This document shows positions 45,528-54,428 of a stretch of DNA of 64,000 bases, piece after piece; within the stretch, counting starts at the first letter, position 1; every line of letters begins with the position of its first letter. The notes under the pieces are model-generated. The model saw nothing but the letters and a program-made list of their open reading frames with translations, did no database searches and was not told the DNA's origin. A program made the translations under genes and the position numbers. Source of the stretch: CAILZL01 sp963791615 (GTDB taxonomy: Bacteria; Pseudomonadota; Gammaproteobacteria; Steroidobacterales; Steroidobacteraceae); NCBI GenBank assembly GCA_963791615.1, contig CAWBTE010000009.1:62001-126000 (forward strand). The letters run 5' to 3'.

Positions 45528-45980
45528 ATGCAGTGTTCAGTTTCACTTCGTCATCACCTGCGCGCCCGGGGCTTCACCCTGATCGAGATCATGGTGGTGA
45601 TGGTCATCATCGGCATTATCGCCGCCCTGGTCGTGCCCAATGTGATCGGCAATCTGGGCAAGGCTGAGGTGATTGCCGCCAAGCAGGATATTCGCGCCTA
45701 TGGCACCGCCCTGAACCTGTTTCGTCTCGACAATTTCAAGTATCCCAGCACCGAGCAGGGCCTGAAGTCGCTGGTGCAGCAACCTAATGATTCCACCATT
45801 CGCAACTGGAAGCCCGGCGGCTACATCGACAGCTATCGCAAGGATCCGTGGGGTAACGACTACCACTACGCCAACCCGGGGACCCATGGCAAGGAATACG
45901 ATCTGTACACCCTGGGCGCCGACAATGTTGAAGGTGGCGAAGGTAACAACATGGATCTCGGCAACTGGGATGCGGAATAA
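45528..45980 (+). CDS. gspG: Type II secretion major pseudopilin
   Basis: A 150-residue major pseudopilin. Prepilin cleavage is after Gly15 (RG|FTLIEIMVV), with Glu at mature position 5 and a 20-residue hydrophobic helix. The C-terminus has LVQQPNDSTIRNWKPGGYIDSYRKDPWGNDYHY, with the usual calcium-site region near the end. It begins the operon gspG-H-I-J-K-L-M-N, whose stop/start pairs mostly overlap by four bases. Confidence 0.95.
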   Translation: MQCSVSLRHHLRARGFTLIEIMVVMVIIGIIAALVVPNVIGNLGKAEVIAAKQDIRAYGTALNLFRLDNFKYPSTEQGLKSLVQQPNDSTIRNWKPGGYIDSYRKDPWGNDYHYANPGTHGKEYDLYTLGADNVEGGEGNNMDLGNWDAE

Positions 45981-46004
45981 GCTGCACCCTGCACGGCGGC
46001 GCGC

Positions 46005-46658
46005 GTGAATGCCCATACCGTAAGCAACCCTGCCCACTGGGGCAATGCGAATATTGCTGCGAGACAACCCGGCTTCACGCTGATCGAGTTGCTGGTGGTG
46101 ATGGTCATCATCGGCGTGATTGTCAGTGTCGCCAGCCTGTCCATCGGTGTGCTCGGTCGTGACAACGAAGTTGAAGACCAGACCCGGCGTCTGTACGCGG
46201 TGCTTACCCAGGTGCGTGAAGAATCCGAATTGCAGGGGCGCGACCTCGGCTTGCTGGTGGAGCGTAACGGTTACCTGTTCATGCGTTATGACTACGCCTC
46301 CCAGCACTGGCAGGTACTCAGCAACGACGAATTGACTGCGTATCGCGAATTGCCTGAAGGACTGCAATTCCGGCTATGGCTGGAAGGTCGTGAAGTGATC
46401 CTGAATTCCCACGACCAGAATCAGGCATTGTTGGCGCGCTCTTCCTCCAGCTCCAGCAGCAGTTCAGCCAGTGCAGTGAGCGCGGCAAACGCCGTGACCG
46501 TCAAGGATGACGTCGTGCCACAGATCGCCATTCTGTCCAGCGGTGACCTGGCCCCATTCGATTTGCGTCTGGCGCGTGATGGCGTCGAGTTCAGCTGGCG
46601 AGTGGTGGGTAAGGCGGACAACACCCTCGATATTGATTCCGGCAGCAGCTTTCCATGA
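46005..46658 (+). CDS. gspH: Type II secretion minor pseudopilin with a Ser tract
   Basis: A 217-residue minor pseudopilin. Cleavage is after Gly23 (PG|FTLIELLVVM). The globular domain is broken by nine consecutive serines (residues 146-154) followed by ASAVSAA, probably a flexible loop on the pilus tip. Start is GTG 46005. It overlaps gspI by four bases. Confidence 0.9.
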   Translation: MNAHTVSNPAHWGNANIAARQPGFTLIELLVVMVIIGVIVSVASLSIGVLGRDNEVEDQTRRLYAVLTQVREESELQGRDLGLLVERNGYLFMRYDYASQHWQVLSNDELTAYRELPEGLQFRLWLEGREVILNSHDQNQALLARSSSSSSSSSASAVSAANAVTVKDDVVPQIAILSSGDLAPFDLRLARDGVEFSWRVVGKADNTLDIDSGSSFP

Positions 46659-47191
46659 GCGCACCCTGTGCACGATCACACCCAGGCTTGCAGTCAGGCT
46701 TCACGCTGATTGAAGTTCTGGCGGCGCTGGTGATTGTCAGTCTGGGCATGCTGGCGGTGATTCTGGCGGTGGGTCAAACGGTCAGCAACGCCACCTACCT
46801 GCGCGAGAAGTCGATTGCGCACTGGGTAGCCATGAACAAGCTCACCGAAGTACGCCTGAACAACAGTGCGCCCGCGAATGAGCAATCCAGTGGCGATGTG
46901 GACATGGCGGGCGTGACCTGGCACTGGCGCATGCAGGTTAATGCCACGGACGCCAGCACCATGCAACGCATTGACATCAACGTGGCGCCGAAGACGGCGG
47001 GCGAAGCAGCGAGCATCGCCAGCGTTTCAGGTTTCTATGGCACGGCCATCAGTACCAGCGGTAATCGCATCGAGTGGGATCCCAACCCAAACTCCGCTAA
47101 TGGAATGGGCGCGGGGTCCAGTTCCAGCGCAAGTTCGGGCTCGAGCAGCAGCGTGAACACTGGAGTAAACACCGGGGCAAACACCTCATGA
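46655..47191 (+). CDS. gspI: Type II secretion minor pseudopilin with a Ser/Gly/Asn tail
   Basis: A 178-residue minor pseudopilin. Cleavage is after Gly15 (SG|FTLIEVLAALVI). Residues 148-178 form a low-complexity tail rich in Ser, Gly, Asn and Thr (GSSSSASSGSSSS, then VNTG repeats) that family members lack. The rest has the usual length of about 130. It overlaps gspH and gspJ by four bases each. Confidence 0.9.
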   Translation: MSAPCARSHPGLQSGFTLIEVLAALVIVSLGMLAVILAVGQTVSNATYLREKSIAHWVAMNKLTEVRLNNSAPANEQSSGDVDMAGVTWHWRMQVNATDASTMQRIDINVAPKTAGEAASIASVSGFYGTAISTSGNRIEWDPNPNSANGMGAGSSSSASSGSSSSVNTGVNTGANTS

Positions 47192-47829
47192 GTGCGCGCC
47201 ACCTGTCAAACCTGTCAATACGGCTACGCGGCTTCACCCTGCTGGAGCTGCTGATCGCCATTGCCATCTTCGCCATCGTCGCCGCCATGGCCATGGGTGG
47301 CTACAACCAGCTCATCATGCAGCGCGAGCGTGCAGCCGAGACCATGGCGCGAGTGCGCGGTGTGCAACGTGCTGTTACGCGTATCACGCAGGACTTCCAG
47401 CAGCTGGAGCCCCGCCCTATACGTGACGCCACCGCTGCCACCACCAATCCTGCGCTGTACATGAATGCCGGCAACATTTACTTGCTGGAACTGACGCGCG
47501 CTGGCTGGACCAATCCCGCCGGTTTGCCGCGCGCCACGCTGCAACGCGTTGGCTACCGGCTGGTGGATGGCAAGCTGTATCGCGACTACTGGACAGTACT
47601 GGATCGTAGTCTGAGTGCAGTGCCGATTCAGGTCGAGCTCATGGATCAGGTGACCAGCATGACGCTGCGTTTCATGGACAACAATCGTCAATGGCAAACC
47701 ACCTGGCCGGCCAACAGCACGGGTGGCGCGGGCACGGCGCGTGCGCGGGCCTTGCCGCTGGCAGTGGAAATCACGCTGGTGCTGGTGGACTGGGGCGAGA
47801 TCAAACGCATCGTCGAGATCGCGGCATGA
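47188..47829 (+). CDS. gspJ: Type II secretion minor pseudopilin J
   Basis: A 213-residue minor pseudopilin with cleavage after Gly15 (RG|FTLLELLIAIAIFA), GGYNQLIMQRERAAETMARVRGVQRAVTRITQDFQQLEPRP and a C-terminal ALPLAVEITLVLVDWGEIKRI strand typical of GspJ. It forms the tip complex with I and K. It overlaps gspK by four bases. Confidence 0.93.
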   Translation: MSARHLSNLSIRLRGFTLLELLIAIAIFAIVAAMAMGGYNQLIMQRERAAETMARVRGVQRAVTRITQDFQQLEPRPIRDATAATTNPALYMNAGNIYLLELTRAGWTNPAGLPRATLQRVGYRLVDGKLYRDYWTVLDRSLSAVPIQVELMDQVTSMTLRFMDNNRQWQTTWPANSTGGAGTARARALPLAVEITLVLVDWGEIKRIVEIAA

Positions 47830-48788
47830 GGCGCGCTTATGAACAACGTGGCGTGGCGCTCATCATGGCGGTGCTGATGGTGGCGCTGGCGACCATGCTG
47901 GCAGTGAGCGTGGCCACCGAGGGCTACATGGATCAACGTCGCAATGCGACTCTCATGTTGCTGGATCAGGCTTATGAAATGGGACTCGGCGCCGAAGCGT
48001 TGGCCGCTGAAACCCTCAGGGATGATGCCGCCGGCAGCAAGGTGGACACACCCGGTGAAAGCTGGGCCACGCCCATCGTGTTGCCCATCGACGAAGGCGC
48101 CGGTGAAATCAAGGGCAGTCTTGAAGATTTGCAGGGACGATTCAATCTGAACAAGCTGCTCAATGAAGATGGCAGCAAGAATGCCGAAGCGGTTGCACAG
48201 TTCGAGCGCCTGCTGGAATTGCTCAACATTGATCGCAAGTGGGCCATGACCACGCTGGACTGGATCGATGCCGACAACAATCAGGAAACCGACGGCGCCG
48301 AAGATTCGGTATATGCCGGGCGCAATCCGGCTTACCTGACGGCCAATATGGTCATTACCCGCACCTCCGAACTGTTCTCCGCTGTCGGTATGGATCTGTC
48401 CATTTATCGCAAGCTGGAACCCTATGTGGCGACCTTGCCCAATCACAGCTCGTTGAATGTCTGTACGGCATCAGCGCTGGTATTGGATTCGCTGTCCGGC
48501 ACCCTGACGCAGTACAGCAACAATGCCACTACTTTTGCCAGCAATCGTGAAAATGGTTGCTTCCCGTCACTGAATGAAATTCGCAATTCCTTTGCCAATG
48601 ATCCGGCGTTTGCCCGCATGATTCAGCAACATCCCGACTATCTGGTGGAAACCAGCAATTACTTTCGCGCCAGCATCCTGGTCACTATTGGCACCACCGA
48701 ACTCGCCCTGTACAGTGTCCTGAATCGTACCGGCAACGCCAACAACGCCAGGGTTCGCGTCATACAACGCAGCTTCGGTACCACTTGA
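47826..48788 (+). CDS. gspK: Type II secretion tip pseudopilin K
   Basis: A 320-residue large pseudopilin. The cleavage site RG|VALIMAVLMVAL lacks Glu5, as is normal for GspK. The alpha domain has LQGRFNLNKLL and TLDWIDADNNQETDGAEDSVYAGRNPAYLTANM (calcium-site region, SAM-like). ATG 47826 overlaps the gspJ stop; an upstream opening of the frame at 47691 is rejected. Confidence 0.93.
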   Translation: MRRAYEQRGVALIMAVLMVALATMLAVSVATEGYMDQRRNATLMLLDQAYEMGLGAEALAAETLRDDAAGSKVDTPGESWATPIVLPIDEGAGEIKGSLEDLQGRFNLNKLLNEDGSKNAEAVAQFERLLELLNIDRKWAMTTLDWIDADNNQETDGAEDSVYAGRNPAYLTANMVITRTSELFSAVGMDLSIYRKLEPYVATLPNHSSLNVCTASALVLDSLSGTLTQYSNNATTFASNRENGCFPSLNEIRNSFANDPAFARMIQQHPDYLVETSNYFRASILVTIGTTELALYSVLNRTGNANNARVRVIQRSFGTT

Positions 48789-48803
48789 GCCTTGACTTCA
48801 CTC

Positions 48804-50084
48804 ATGTCAGAAACACTTGTCATTCGACTGATTGCCAGTAACACCAGCACCACTGCGGATGCACAGTGGTTGCTGGTGGATACGCAAGGCGCACGCATGG
48901 GCGCAGCCCTGCAAGGCACGCTGGCTGAAGCAGCAGCGCTGGCCCAGGGACGCAAGGTTATCGTGCTGGTGCCCGGCGCCGATGCGCTGCATCTCGAACC
49001 CGTACTGCCGCCACTCAGAGGCAATGCCCGGCTCAGCCAGGTGGTGCCCTACGCACTGGAAGATCAGCTGGCCACCGAGGTGGACGCCCTGCACTTTGCA
49101 GTGGGCAAGCGCAATGAACGCCCCGGCACACCGGTCACGGTGGTGTCACACGATGCGATGCAGAACTGGATCTTCGCCCTGCGTGATGCCGGCGTGCAGC
49201 CTGATGTGCTGTACACCGACACCAGCCTGTTGCCAGGTTCAGCCGGCATCACGCTGCTGATTGACGCTGGTCGTGTGACGGTGCGTCATGGCGATGAACC
49301 CGTCACCACACTGGATGTCGCGCCGCTGTCTGAAGCGCTGCAACTGTTGCTGCCGGCCACCGATGCGCCGGTCACCATCCATGTCACGGACTCCGAATAC
49401 GATGCGCAGCAGCAGGCCATTGAAGACGTGCGCGAACGTGTGCCGGATATGCAGATCAAGCTGCTGCCCGATGGCGTGTTGCCGCTGCTGGCTCTGCAAG
49501 CGACGCGCGGCGACAGCATCAACCTGATGCAGGGTGTGTATGCACCACGCACCAGTCTGCGCAAGGATCTGAAAGCCTGGCGCTATGCGGCAGCAGCCGT
49601 GCTGGCGCTGCTGGTCGTGCATCTGCTCACCAAGGGTGTTGAGCTCAATCAGCTGCGTAAACAGGAAGCAGCGCTGGATCAACAACTCAACCTTGCTTAC
49701 AACCAGGGATTGCCGGGCGCTGCTCCCGTTGATCCTGCGCAGGCACGCGCCACCTTTGAATCCCGCCTGTTGCAGGCGCAGGCCAGTGGTGGCGTGAGTG
49801 GTCTCATGTCCACACTGGGTGTGCTGGCCGAAGTCATGAGCAGCAGCGCTGATTTGCAGCTGGATGCCGTTAACTACCGCAATGACAGTGTTGACCTGCG
49901 CATCATGGCGGCCAGCGTGGATTCACTGGAGAAGATCCGGCAGCAGGCACAGACGCGTGGCATCGCCGCCGAGATTCAGGCTGCCAATCCCAAGGACAAC
50001 CGGATCGAAGGTCGTCTGCAACTGAAGCCGCAAAATCCGGTGACGACCACCAGCCTGATGAAGAAGGGAGGCGCCTCATCATGA
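48804..50084 (+). CDS. gspL: Type II secretion assembly platform protein L
   Basis: A 426-residue bitopic protein. The cytoplasmic actin-like domain (1-250) has VLVPGADALHLEPVLPPL and YALEDQLATEVDALHFAVG, then one transmembrane helix (about 265-280, YAAAAVLALLVVHLL) and a periplasmic ferredoxin-like domain. It links the ATPase GspE to GspM; gspE is not in the window. ATG 48804 is chosen over TTG 48792. It overlaps gspM by four bases. Confidence 0.92.
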   Translation: MSETLVIRLIASNTSTTADAQWLLVDTQGARMGAALQGTLAEAAALAQGRKVIVLVPGADALHLEPVLPPLRGNARLSQVVPYALEDQLATEVDALHFAVGKRNERPGTPVTVVSHDAMQNWIFALRDAGVQPDVLYTDTSLLPGSAGITLLIDAGRVTVRHGDEPVTTLDVAPLSEALQLLLPATDAPVTIHVTDSEYDAQQQAIEDVRERVPDMQIKLLPDGVLPLLALQATRGDSINLMQGVYAPRTSLRKDLKAWRYAAAAVLALLVVHLLTKGVELNQLRKQEAALDQQLNLAYNQGLPGAAPVDPAQARATFESRLLQAQASGGVSGLMSTLGVLAEVMSSSADLQLDAVNYRNDSVDLRIMAASVDSLEKIRQQAQTRGIAAEIQAANPKDNRIEGRLQLKPQNPVTTTSLMKKGGASS

Positions 50085-50611
50085 ACACTGATCTGAAGTT
50101 GCGCGCGCTTGAACAATACGAACAGCTGAAAACCCGGTTTGCCGAGCTGCAACCACGCGAGCGCTGGATAGTTGCAGGAGGGTCACTGCTGGTGTTGCTG
50201 GTCGCGATCTACCTGCTTGTGCTCGCACCGATGCACACCGCCGTGAATGAACGCAGCACACGCATTGTCCAGAAGCAGCAGGATCTGGCCTGGATGCAAT
50301 CCGTCGCACCGCAGTTGAGTGCGCTGGTTGCGGCCATGCCTTCAGTCAACAGCAGCGGCGAGTCCATGGTGGTGCTGATTGCCAACTCCGCCAGCAGCGG
50401 CAATGTCGCAGCGGCGCTTACCGGCCAGACACCGGATGGGCCTGATGGCGTGCGTGTACGCTTTGAAGGCGTGGGCTTCGACGCCTTGATCGTCTGGCTG
50501 GGCGCGTTGCAAAGGGACTATGGCATTCGCGTCAAGGATGCCGAAATCACCCGCATGGCACAGCTCGGTCAGGTAAATGCCAGTCTCACCCTGAGCCGGA
50601 ACGGCAATTGA
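50081..50611 (+). CDS. gspM: Type II secretion assembly platform protein M
   Basis: A 176-residue protein with a short cytoplasmic start (RERWIVAGG), one transmembrane helix (SLLVLLVAIYLLVLAPM) and a periplasmic ferredoxin-like domain with VRVRFEGVGFDALIVWLGALQRDYGI. It partners GspL. The arrangement after gspL with an ATGA overlap makes this call firm. Confidence 0.92.
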   Translation: MNTDLKLRALEQYEQLKTRFAELQPRERWIVAGGSLLVLLVAIYLLVLAPMHTAVNERSTRIVQKQQDLAWMQSVAPQLSALVAAMPSVNSSGESMVVLIANSASSGNVAAALTGQTPDGPDGVRVRFEGVGFDALIVWLGALQRDYGIRVKDAEITRMAQLGQVNASLTLSRNGN

Positions 50612-50613
50612 TC

Positions 50614-51384
50614 ATGGAGTTCAGCAAGCGCAGCAAGTGGCTGATCGTTGGCCTGGTGGCTTATCTGCTGTTTCTGCTTGCCAATATTCCTGCCAGCACG
50701 CTTGCCAAGCAGCTTGCAACACGCGGCGTGCAGACCAGTGGCAGTAGCGGCAGCATCTGGCATGGTCAGTTCACGGGCCTGCGCGCAGGCGTATTGAACC
50801 TGGGCGACATCGAGTGGCGTTGGCGATTCTTGCCCCTGCTCACCGGCAAGCTGGCCGCCGATTTCGACATGAAGCAAAGCAATGGCTATGCGCAGGGACG
50901 GGCTGCAATGGCCTTGAGTGGCAAACTGCAATTCACGAATTTGTCCGCCTCATTGCCCTTGCAATCGCTGCTGGGTAATGGTGGCCTGCCGGGTGGCTGG
51001 GTGGGAACGGCGCAAATCAGATTCGATGAACTGTCATTGGATAACAACTGGCCAGTATCAGCGCAGGGCACGCTGGATGTAGTTGATCTCACCGGCCCGG
51101 TGAGCGCCCCCAACAACATTGGCGCCTATCGTCTGAGCTTTCCGGCAGCGGGCGGCGCAGCCAATACCGCTGCGAATACATTGACAGGCGACCTCAAGGA
51201 TCTGGACGGTGCGGCACTGAGTGTTGTTGGTCAATTAACGCTGAACAATGACCGCAACTATCTGCTGGAAACGCAAGTGGCTGCACGCGCCAATGCGCCC
51301 GCCGGCCTGGCGCAAAACATGCAAATACTGGGTACACCCGATGCGCAGGGGCGCCGGCCGTTTTCGTTATCGGGCAGCTTCTAG
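50614..51384 (+). CDS. gspN: Type II secretion protein N
   Basis: A 256-residue protein with an N-terminal membrane helix (WLIVGLVAYLLFLLANIPAST) and a beta-rich periplasmic domain (GSIWHGQFTGLRAG, LGDIEWRWRFLPLLTGKLAADFDM), as in GspN. ATG 50614 starts four bases after the gspM stop begins; a TTG at 50608 is less likely. It is the last gene of the operon here; no gspD follows, unlike in Xanthomonas. Confidence 0.88.
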   Translation: MEFSKRSKWLIVGLVAYLLFLLANIPASTLAKQLATRGVQTSGSSGSIWHGQFTGLRAGVLNLGDIEWRWRFLPLLTGKLAADFDMKQSNGYAQGRAAMALSGKLQFTNLSASLPLQSLLGNGGLPGGWVGTAQIRFDELSLDNNWPVSAQGTLDVVDLTGPVSAPNNIGAYRLSFPAAGGAANTAANTLTGDLKDLDGAALSVVGQLTLNNDRNYLLETQVAARANAPAGLAQNMQILGTPDAQGRRPFSLSGSF

Positions 51385-51405
51385 CCTGAGCGCCTCTACT
51401 AAAAA

Positions 51406-51897
51406 TTATTTAGCGCGCTCAAACGTCACAATGCTTCGTGTCGTGCCCTTTTCTGACCAGTTGGGCATCACTCGCCAGGGCGTGAGAATCTGCAGACGCT
51501 CGCCGTCCACTCTGAACTTGCGTACCTGCTCGGTACCAATCCATTCCGGGTTCCATGCAGTATCCACCTTGGTGATCCACTGGTCTCCTTCCACGCGGTA
51601 CGTTCCAGTATAGGCAATCAGACTGTCGAGCAGGTCAGCGCGCCCCTGGACTGTCTTCGCCGGCTTGCGTCCCTCGCCCGTTAATATGAAGAATATGCGT
51701 CCCTCGGATGTGAAGAAGCCATAGCCGGTCGGATGCCGGCCCATGATGGGCTCCTTCTGGCCCGTCGACTGACTCTCAACTTCGTACGCCACCAGCCTCC
51801 ACAGGCCGTGAAGCTGCGTGCTGTCATCCGCGACAGCCAGTTGCGCTGCTGCGAGCAGCCCAATCAAAACCAGTGCATACCAATTTTTAATGCGCAT
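51406..51897 (-). CDS. Exported lipocalin-like protein
   Basis: A 163-residue protein with a signal peptide (KNWYALVLIGLLAAAQLAVA) and a lipocalin-like beta-barrel: LHGLWRLVAYEVES, GRHPTGYGFFTSEGRIFFIL, YTGTYRVEGDQWITKVDTAWNPEWIGTEQVRKFRVDGERLQI. It is convergent with gspN. The family is known for small-molecule binding, but no function is assigned. Confidence 0.75.
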   Translation of the reverse strand: MRIKNWYALVLIGLLAAAQLAVADDSTQLHGLWRLVAYEVESQSTGQKEPIMGRHPTGYGFFTSEGRIFFILTGEGRKPAKTVQGRADLLDSLIAYTGTYRVEGDQWITKVDTAWNPEWIGTEQVRKFRVDGERLQILTPWRVMPNWSEKGTTRSIVTFERAK

Positions 51898-52152
51898 TCT
51901 TGATCATATCCATCCGCGTGTATCTGTGTTTTCGATCCTGGCGCCGCCATAGCTACATAAATCGTAAAAATTCTGCGCAGCTGCAATATCGTTGAGCTGT
52001 GCGAGACGAATTGAGGGAGTGCTATTCAGTGCCCACCCTGTTTTCACAATCACGAAATTGATAAGTAACATCGGCACACCGTAGAATGCAATGCCTTGCT
52101 TTGAGCTGAATTTTTTTTCGGCTTACACATTGAAAATAATACCAACATCCGG

Positions 52153-53028
52153 TCAGATGGCCGCCTCTGCCAGCAACAACTTTTTCGCCTGCTGTAATTC
52201 CTGTTGCAGTTTTGCATCCAGCGTCGGATATTCCGGCCGCATGTCACGCAGTGTCTCCACCACGATATCGGCAATGATGAGTCGCGCATTTTCCTTGTCA
52301 TCCGCGGGCACTACATACCACGGCGAATCCCGGGTGCTGGTGGCGCTCAGGGCGGCTTCATAGGCCTGCTGATACTGCTTCCAGCAGGCGCGTTCTTTCA
52401 GATCGCCGAGGCTGAACTTCCAGTTCTTGTCCGGTTGTTCGATGCGATCAAGGAAACGCTGGCGTTGCTCATCCTTCGACAGGTGCAGGAAGAACTTGAT
52501 GATGCGCGTGCCGTTGCGGTTCAGATGCTGTTCCATATCCAGTATGGATTGATAACGACCCATCCAGAATGTCGCCGATTCAGGATCGGCATTCACCAGT
52601 CCCTGCGCCTGCAACAGTTCGGGATGTACGCGCACGATCAGCACTTCTTCGTAGTAGGAGCGATTGAAGATGCCGATGCGGCCGCGTTCAGGCAGACAGC
52701 GCGTGGTGCGCCACAGAAAATCATGATCCAGTTCTTCGGCGCTGGGATGCTTGAAGCTGAACACCTGGCAGCCCTGTGGATTGAGGCCAGACATCACATG
52801 CTTGATGGCGCTGTCCTTGCCTGCTGCATCCATGGCCTGAAAAATGATCAGCAGTGATTGCTGGTTGTCGGCATACAGCCTGCCTTGCAGGTCGCGCATC
52901 TCATTGATCTGATTTTGCAGCAGTTCAGCATAATGTTTCTTCGAGCGATAGGCTGGCGCGATGCGCGTCGGAACATTCTTCAGCTTCAGGCTGCTTTTGT
53001 GTTTGACACGAAACTCTTTCAGTCGCAT
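52153..53028 (-). CDS. Polyphosphate kinase 2 family protein
   Basis: A 291-residue PPK2-type kinase that uses polyphosphate to phosphorylate (d)NDP or NMP. Seen: Walker A FQAMDAAGKDSAIKHVM, the lid and Walker B region HDFLWRTTRCLPERGRIGIFNRSYYEEVL and FFLHLSKDEQRQRFLDRI. The subclass (NMP, NDP or both) cannot be told. ATG 53028 has GGGAG seven bases upstream. It diverges from the LOG-family gene with only 25 bases between the starts. Confidence 0.88.
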   Translation of the reverse strand: MRLKEFRVKHKSSLKLKNVPTRIAPAYRSKKHYAELLQNQINEMRDLQGRLYADNQQSLLIIFQAMDAAGKDSAIKHVMSGLNPQGCQVFSFKHPSAEELDHDFLWRTTRCLPERGRIGIFNRSYYEEVLIVRVHPELLQAQGLVNADPESATFWMGRYQSILDMEQHLNRNGTRIIKFFLHLSKDEQRQRFLDRIEQPDKNWKFSLGDLKERACWKQYQQAYEAALSATSTRDSPWYVVPADDKENARLIIADIVVETLRDMRPEYPTLDAKLQQELQQAKKLLLAEAAI

Positions 53029-53053
53029 AACTTGCTCCCTGACAATCATTGGC

Positions 53054-53983
53054 ATGGATCATATGACCGATCAACCCAAATCGCACGCCAATCACGCCCT
53101 GCCCTGGCAGCGCATCAAATCAGTCACCGAAGATCCGGATGCACCGCGTCGCGTGCAGGCTATTCAGGCTCACCCGCATTATCGTCAGGCCGATCAGGAC
53201 ATGGACTTCCTGAATCTGGATTCGAACCGCGATGTGCGCCTGCAACTGGATTACCAGAAAGCCGAGCTGGTGCTGCGACAACAGGGTATCGAACACACCA
53301 TTGTGGTGTTTGGCAGTACGCGTCTGAACGAGCCGGTGACCGCGCAGCTGAATGTCGAACAGCTGCAACGCGCAGCGCAACTTGAGCCCGGCAATGCCGA
53401 GCTACAGCGCAAGTTGAAAGTGGAGCAGCGATTGCTGGCCAAAAGCCATTACTACAAGGTGGCGCGCGAACTGGGTCGCCTGATTGGCAGCGCCGGGACC
53501 TGTCCGGAAGATTGCCGCGTGACCCTGATGACCGGTGGCGGACCGGGCGCAATGGAAGCCGCCAATCGCGGCGCGTTTGATATCGGCGCGCGTTCCATCG
53601 GCCTCAACATCACCCTGCCCCACGAGCAATATCCCAATCCCTACATCACGCCGGAACTGTGTTTTCGCTTTCATTACTTTGCCATGCGCAAGCTGCATTT
53701 TCTGCTGCGCGCGCGAGCACTGGTGGCGTTTCCCGGCGGCTTTGGCACTTTTGATGAGCTGTTTGAAACCCTGACGCTGATCCAGACCCGCAAGATGGTC
53801 GCTGTGCCCATTGTGCTGGTGGGTGAGGAATACTGGCGGCGCGCGGTGGACTTTGACTATCTGGTCGAGGAAGGCGTCATCGAACCGGAAGATCGTGCGC
53901 TGTTCTGGTATGCCGAAACGGCGCAGGACATCTGGCAAGGCATCCTCAACTGGCATCAGGCCAACGGTACGCCGCTGTTCTGA
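53054..53983 (+). CDS. LOG-family Rossmann-fold protein
   Basis: A 309-residue protein of the TIGR00730/LOG family, with GGGPGAMEAANRGAF, FRFHYFAMRKLHFLLRARALVAFPGGFGTFDELFE (PGGxGTxxE) and the usual C-terminal helices. The long N-terminal arm (about 1-100) is of the type found in PpnN-like proteins. Members hydrolyse nucleotide 5'-monophosphates or release cytokinin-like bases. ATG 53054 and 53063 are both possible; neither has a good Shine-Dalgarno. Confidence 0.85.
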   Translation: MDHMTDQPKSHANHALPWQRIKSVTEDPDAPRRVQAIQAHPHYRQADQDMDFLNLDSNRDVRLQLDYQKAELVLRQQGIEHTIVVFGSTRLNEPVTAQLNVEQLQRAAQLEPGNAELQRKLKVEQRLLAKSHYYKVARELGRLIGSAGTCPEDCRVTLMTGGGPGAMEAANRGAFDIGARSIGLNITLPHEQYPNPYITPELCFRFHYFAMRKLHFLLRARALVAFPGGFGTFDELFETLTLIQTRKMVAVPIVLVGEEYWRRAVDFDYLVEEGVIEPEDRALFWYAETAQDIWQGILNWHQANGTPLF

Positions 53984-53990
53984 TGGTGGA

Positions 53991-54269
53991 TCAATAGGCG
54001 CGCCCCTCGCCATCAAGCCGCGCATCCACCTCGTCTTCCGCCAGCAGCCAGTCGTCGAGTTCATGACCAGGCTCGAACCCGCGTGCTTCGGCGTGATGGT
54101 AGGCGGCTTCAGCGATCAGATGGCCGCGATCAGGTTGTGGCGTCCTCGTGAGCAACCCGTTTGAATTGAGCAGCTTGACCTCTGATGTTGCACGCGATGT
54201 GTTGAGCAGTTGCGACACCGGAGTTGTGGCGGATCGTGACTTTCTCTGCGCCACACTGTGACTGTTCAT
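53991..54269 (-). CDS. DUF2934 protein
   Basis: A 92-residue basic-then-acidic protein. The C-terminal half (GHLIAEAAYHHAEARGFEPGHELDDWLLAEDEV) is a DUF2934 helical hairpin. Its function is unknown; it often sits near stress genes. It is convergent with the LOG-family gene, with seven bases between their stops. Confidence 0.75.
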   Translation of the reverse strand: MNSHSVAQRKSRSATTPVSQLLNTSRATSEVKLLNSNGLLTRTPQPDRGHLIAEAAYHHAEARGFEPGHELDDWLLAEDEVDARLDGEGRAY

Positions 54270-54397
54270 GATGCGCTCCTGTTACTGACGGCCAGATTGA
54301 TATGGCGCAGACTATGCCGATGCAGGACGCGGACAATACGCACTTTGCGCAGAGTGTGGCGACATGTCCTGAGCCCTGTTCAGCGTAATTACTCGAT

Positions 54398-54411
54398 ATG
54401 TTGCGCAACAT
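54398..54411. promoter_or_regulatory. Palindrome upstream of the beta-CASP MBL gene
   Basis: The 14-base perfect palindrome ATGTTGCGCAACAT lies 17 bases before the ATG at 54429, between the divergent DUF2934 and MBL genes. It may be an operator; I cannot tie it to a regulator. Confidence 0.4.
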
Positions 54412-54428
54412 GAACACGGAGAAACCTG

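Noticed and set aside
45528..47829. Type IV pilus pilin genes
   Set aside because: The order G-H-I-J-K-L-M-N with GspK lacking Glu5 and with GspL and GspM identifies type II secretion.
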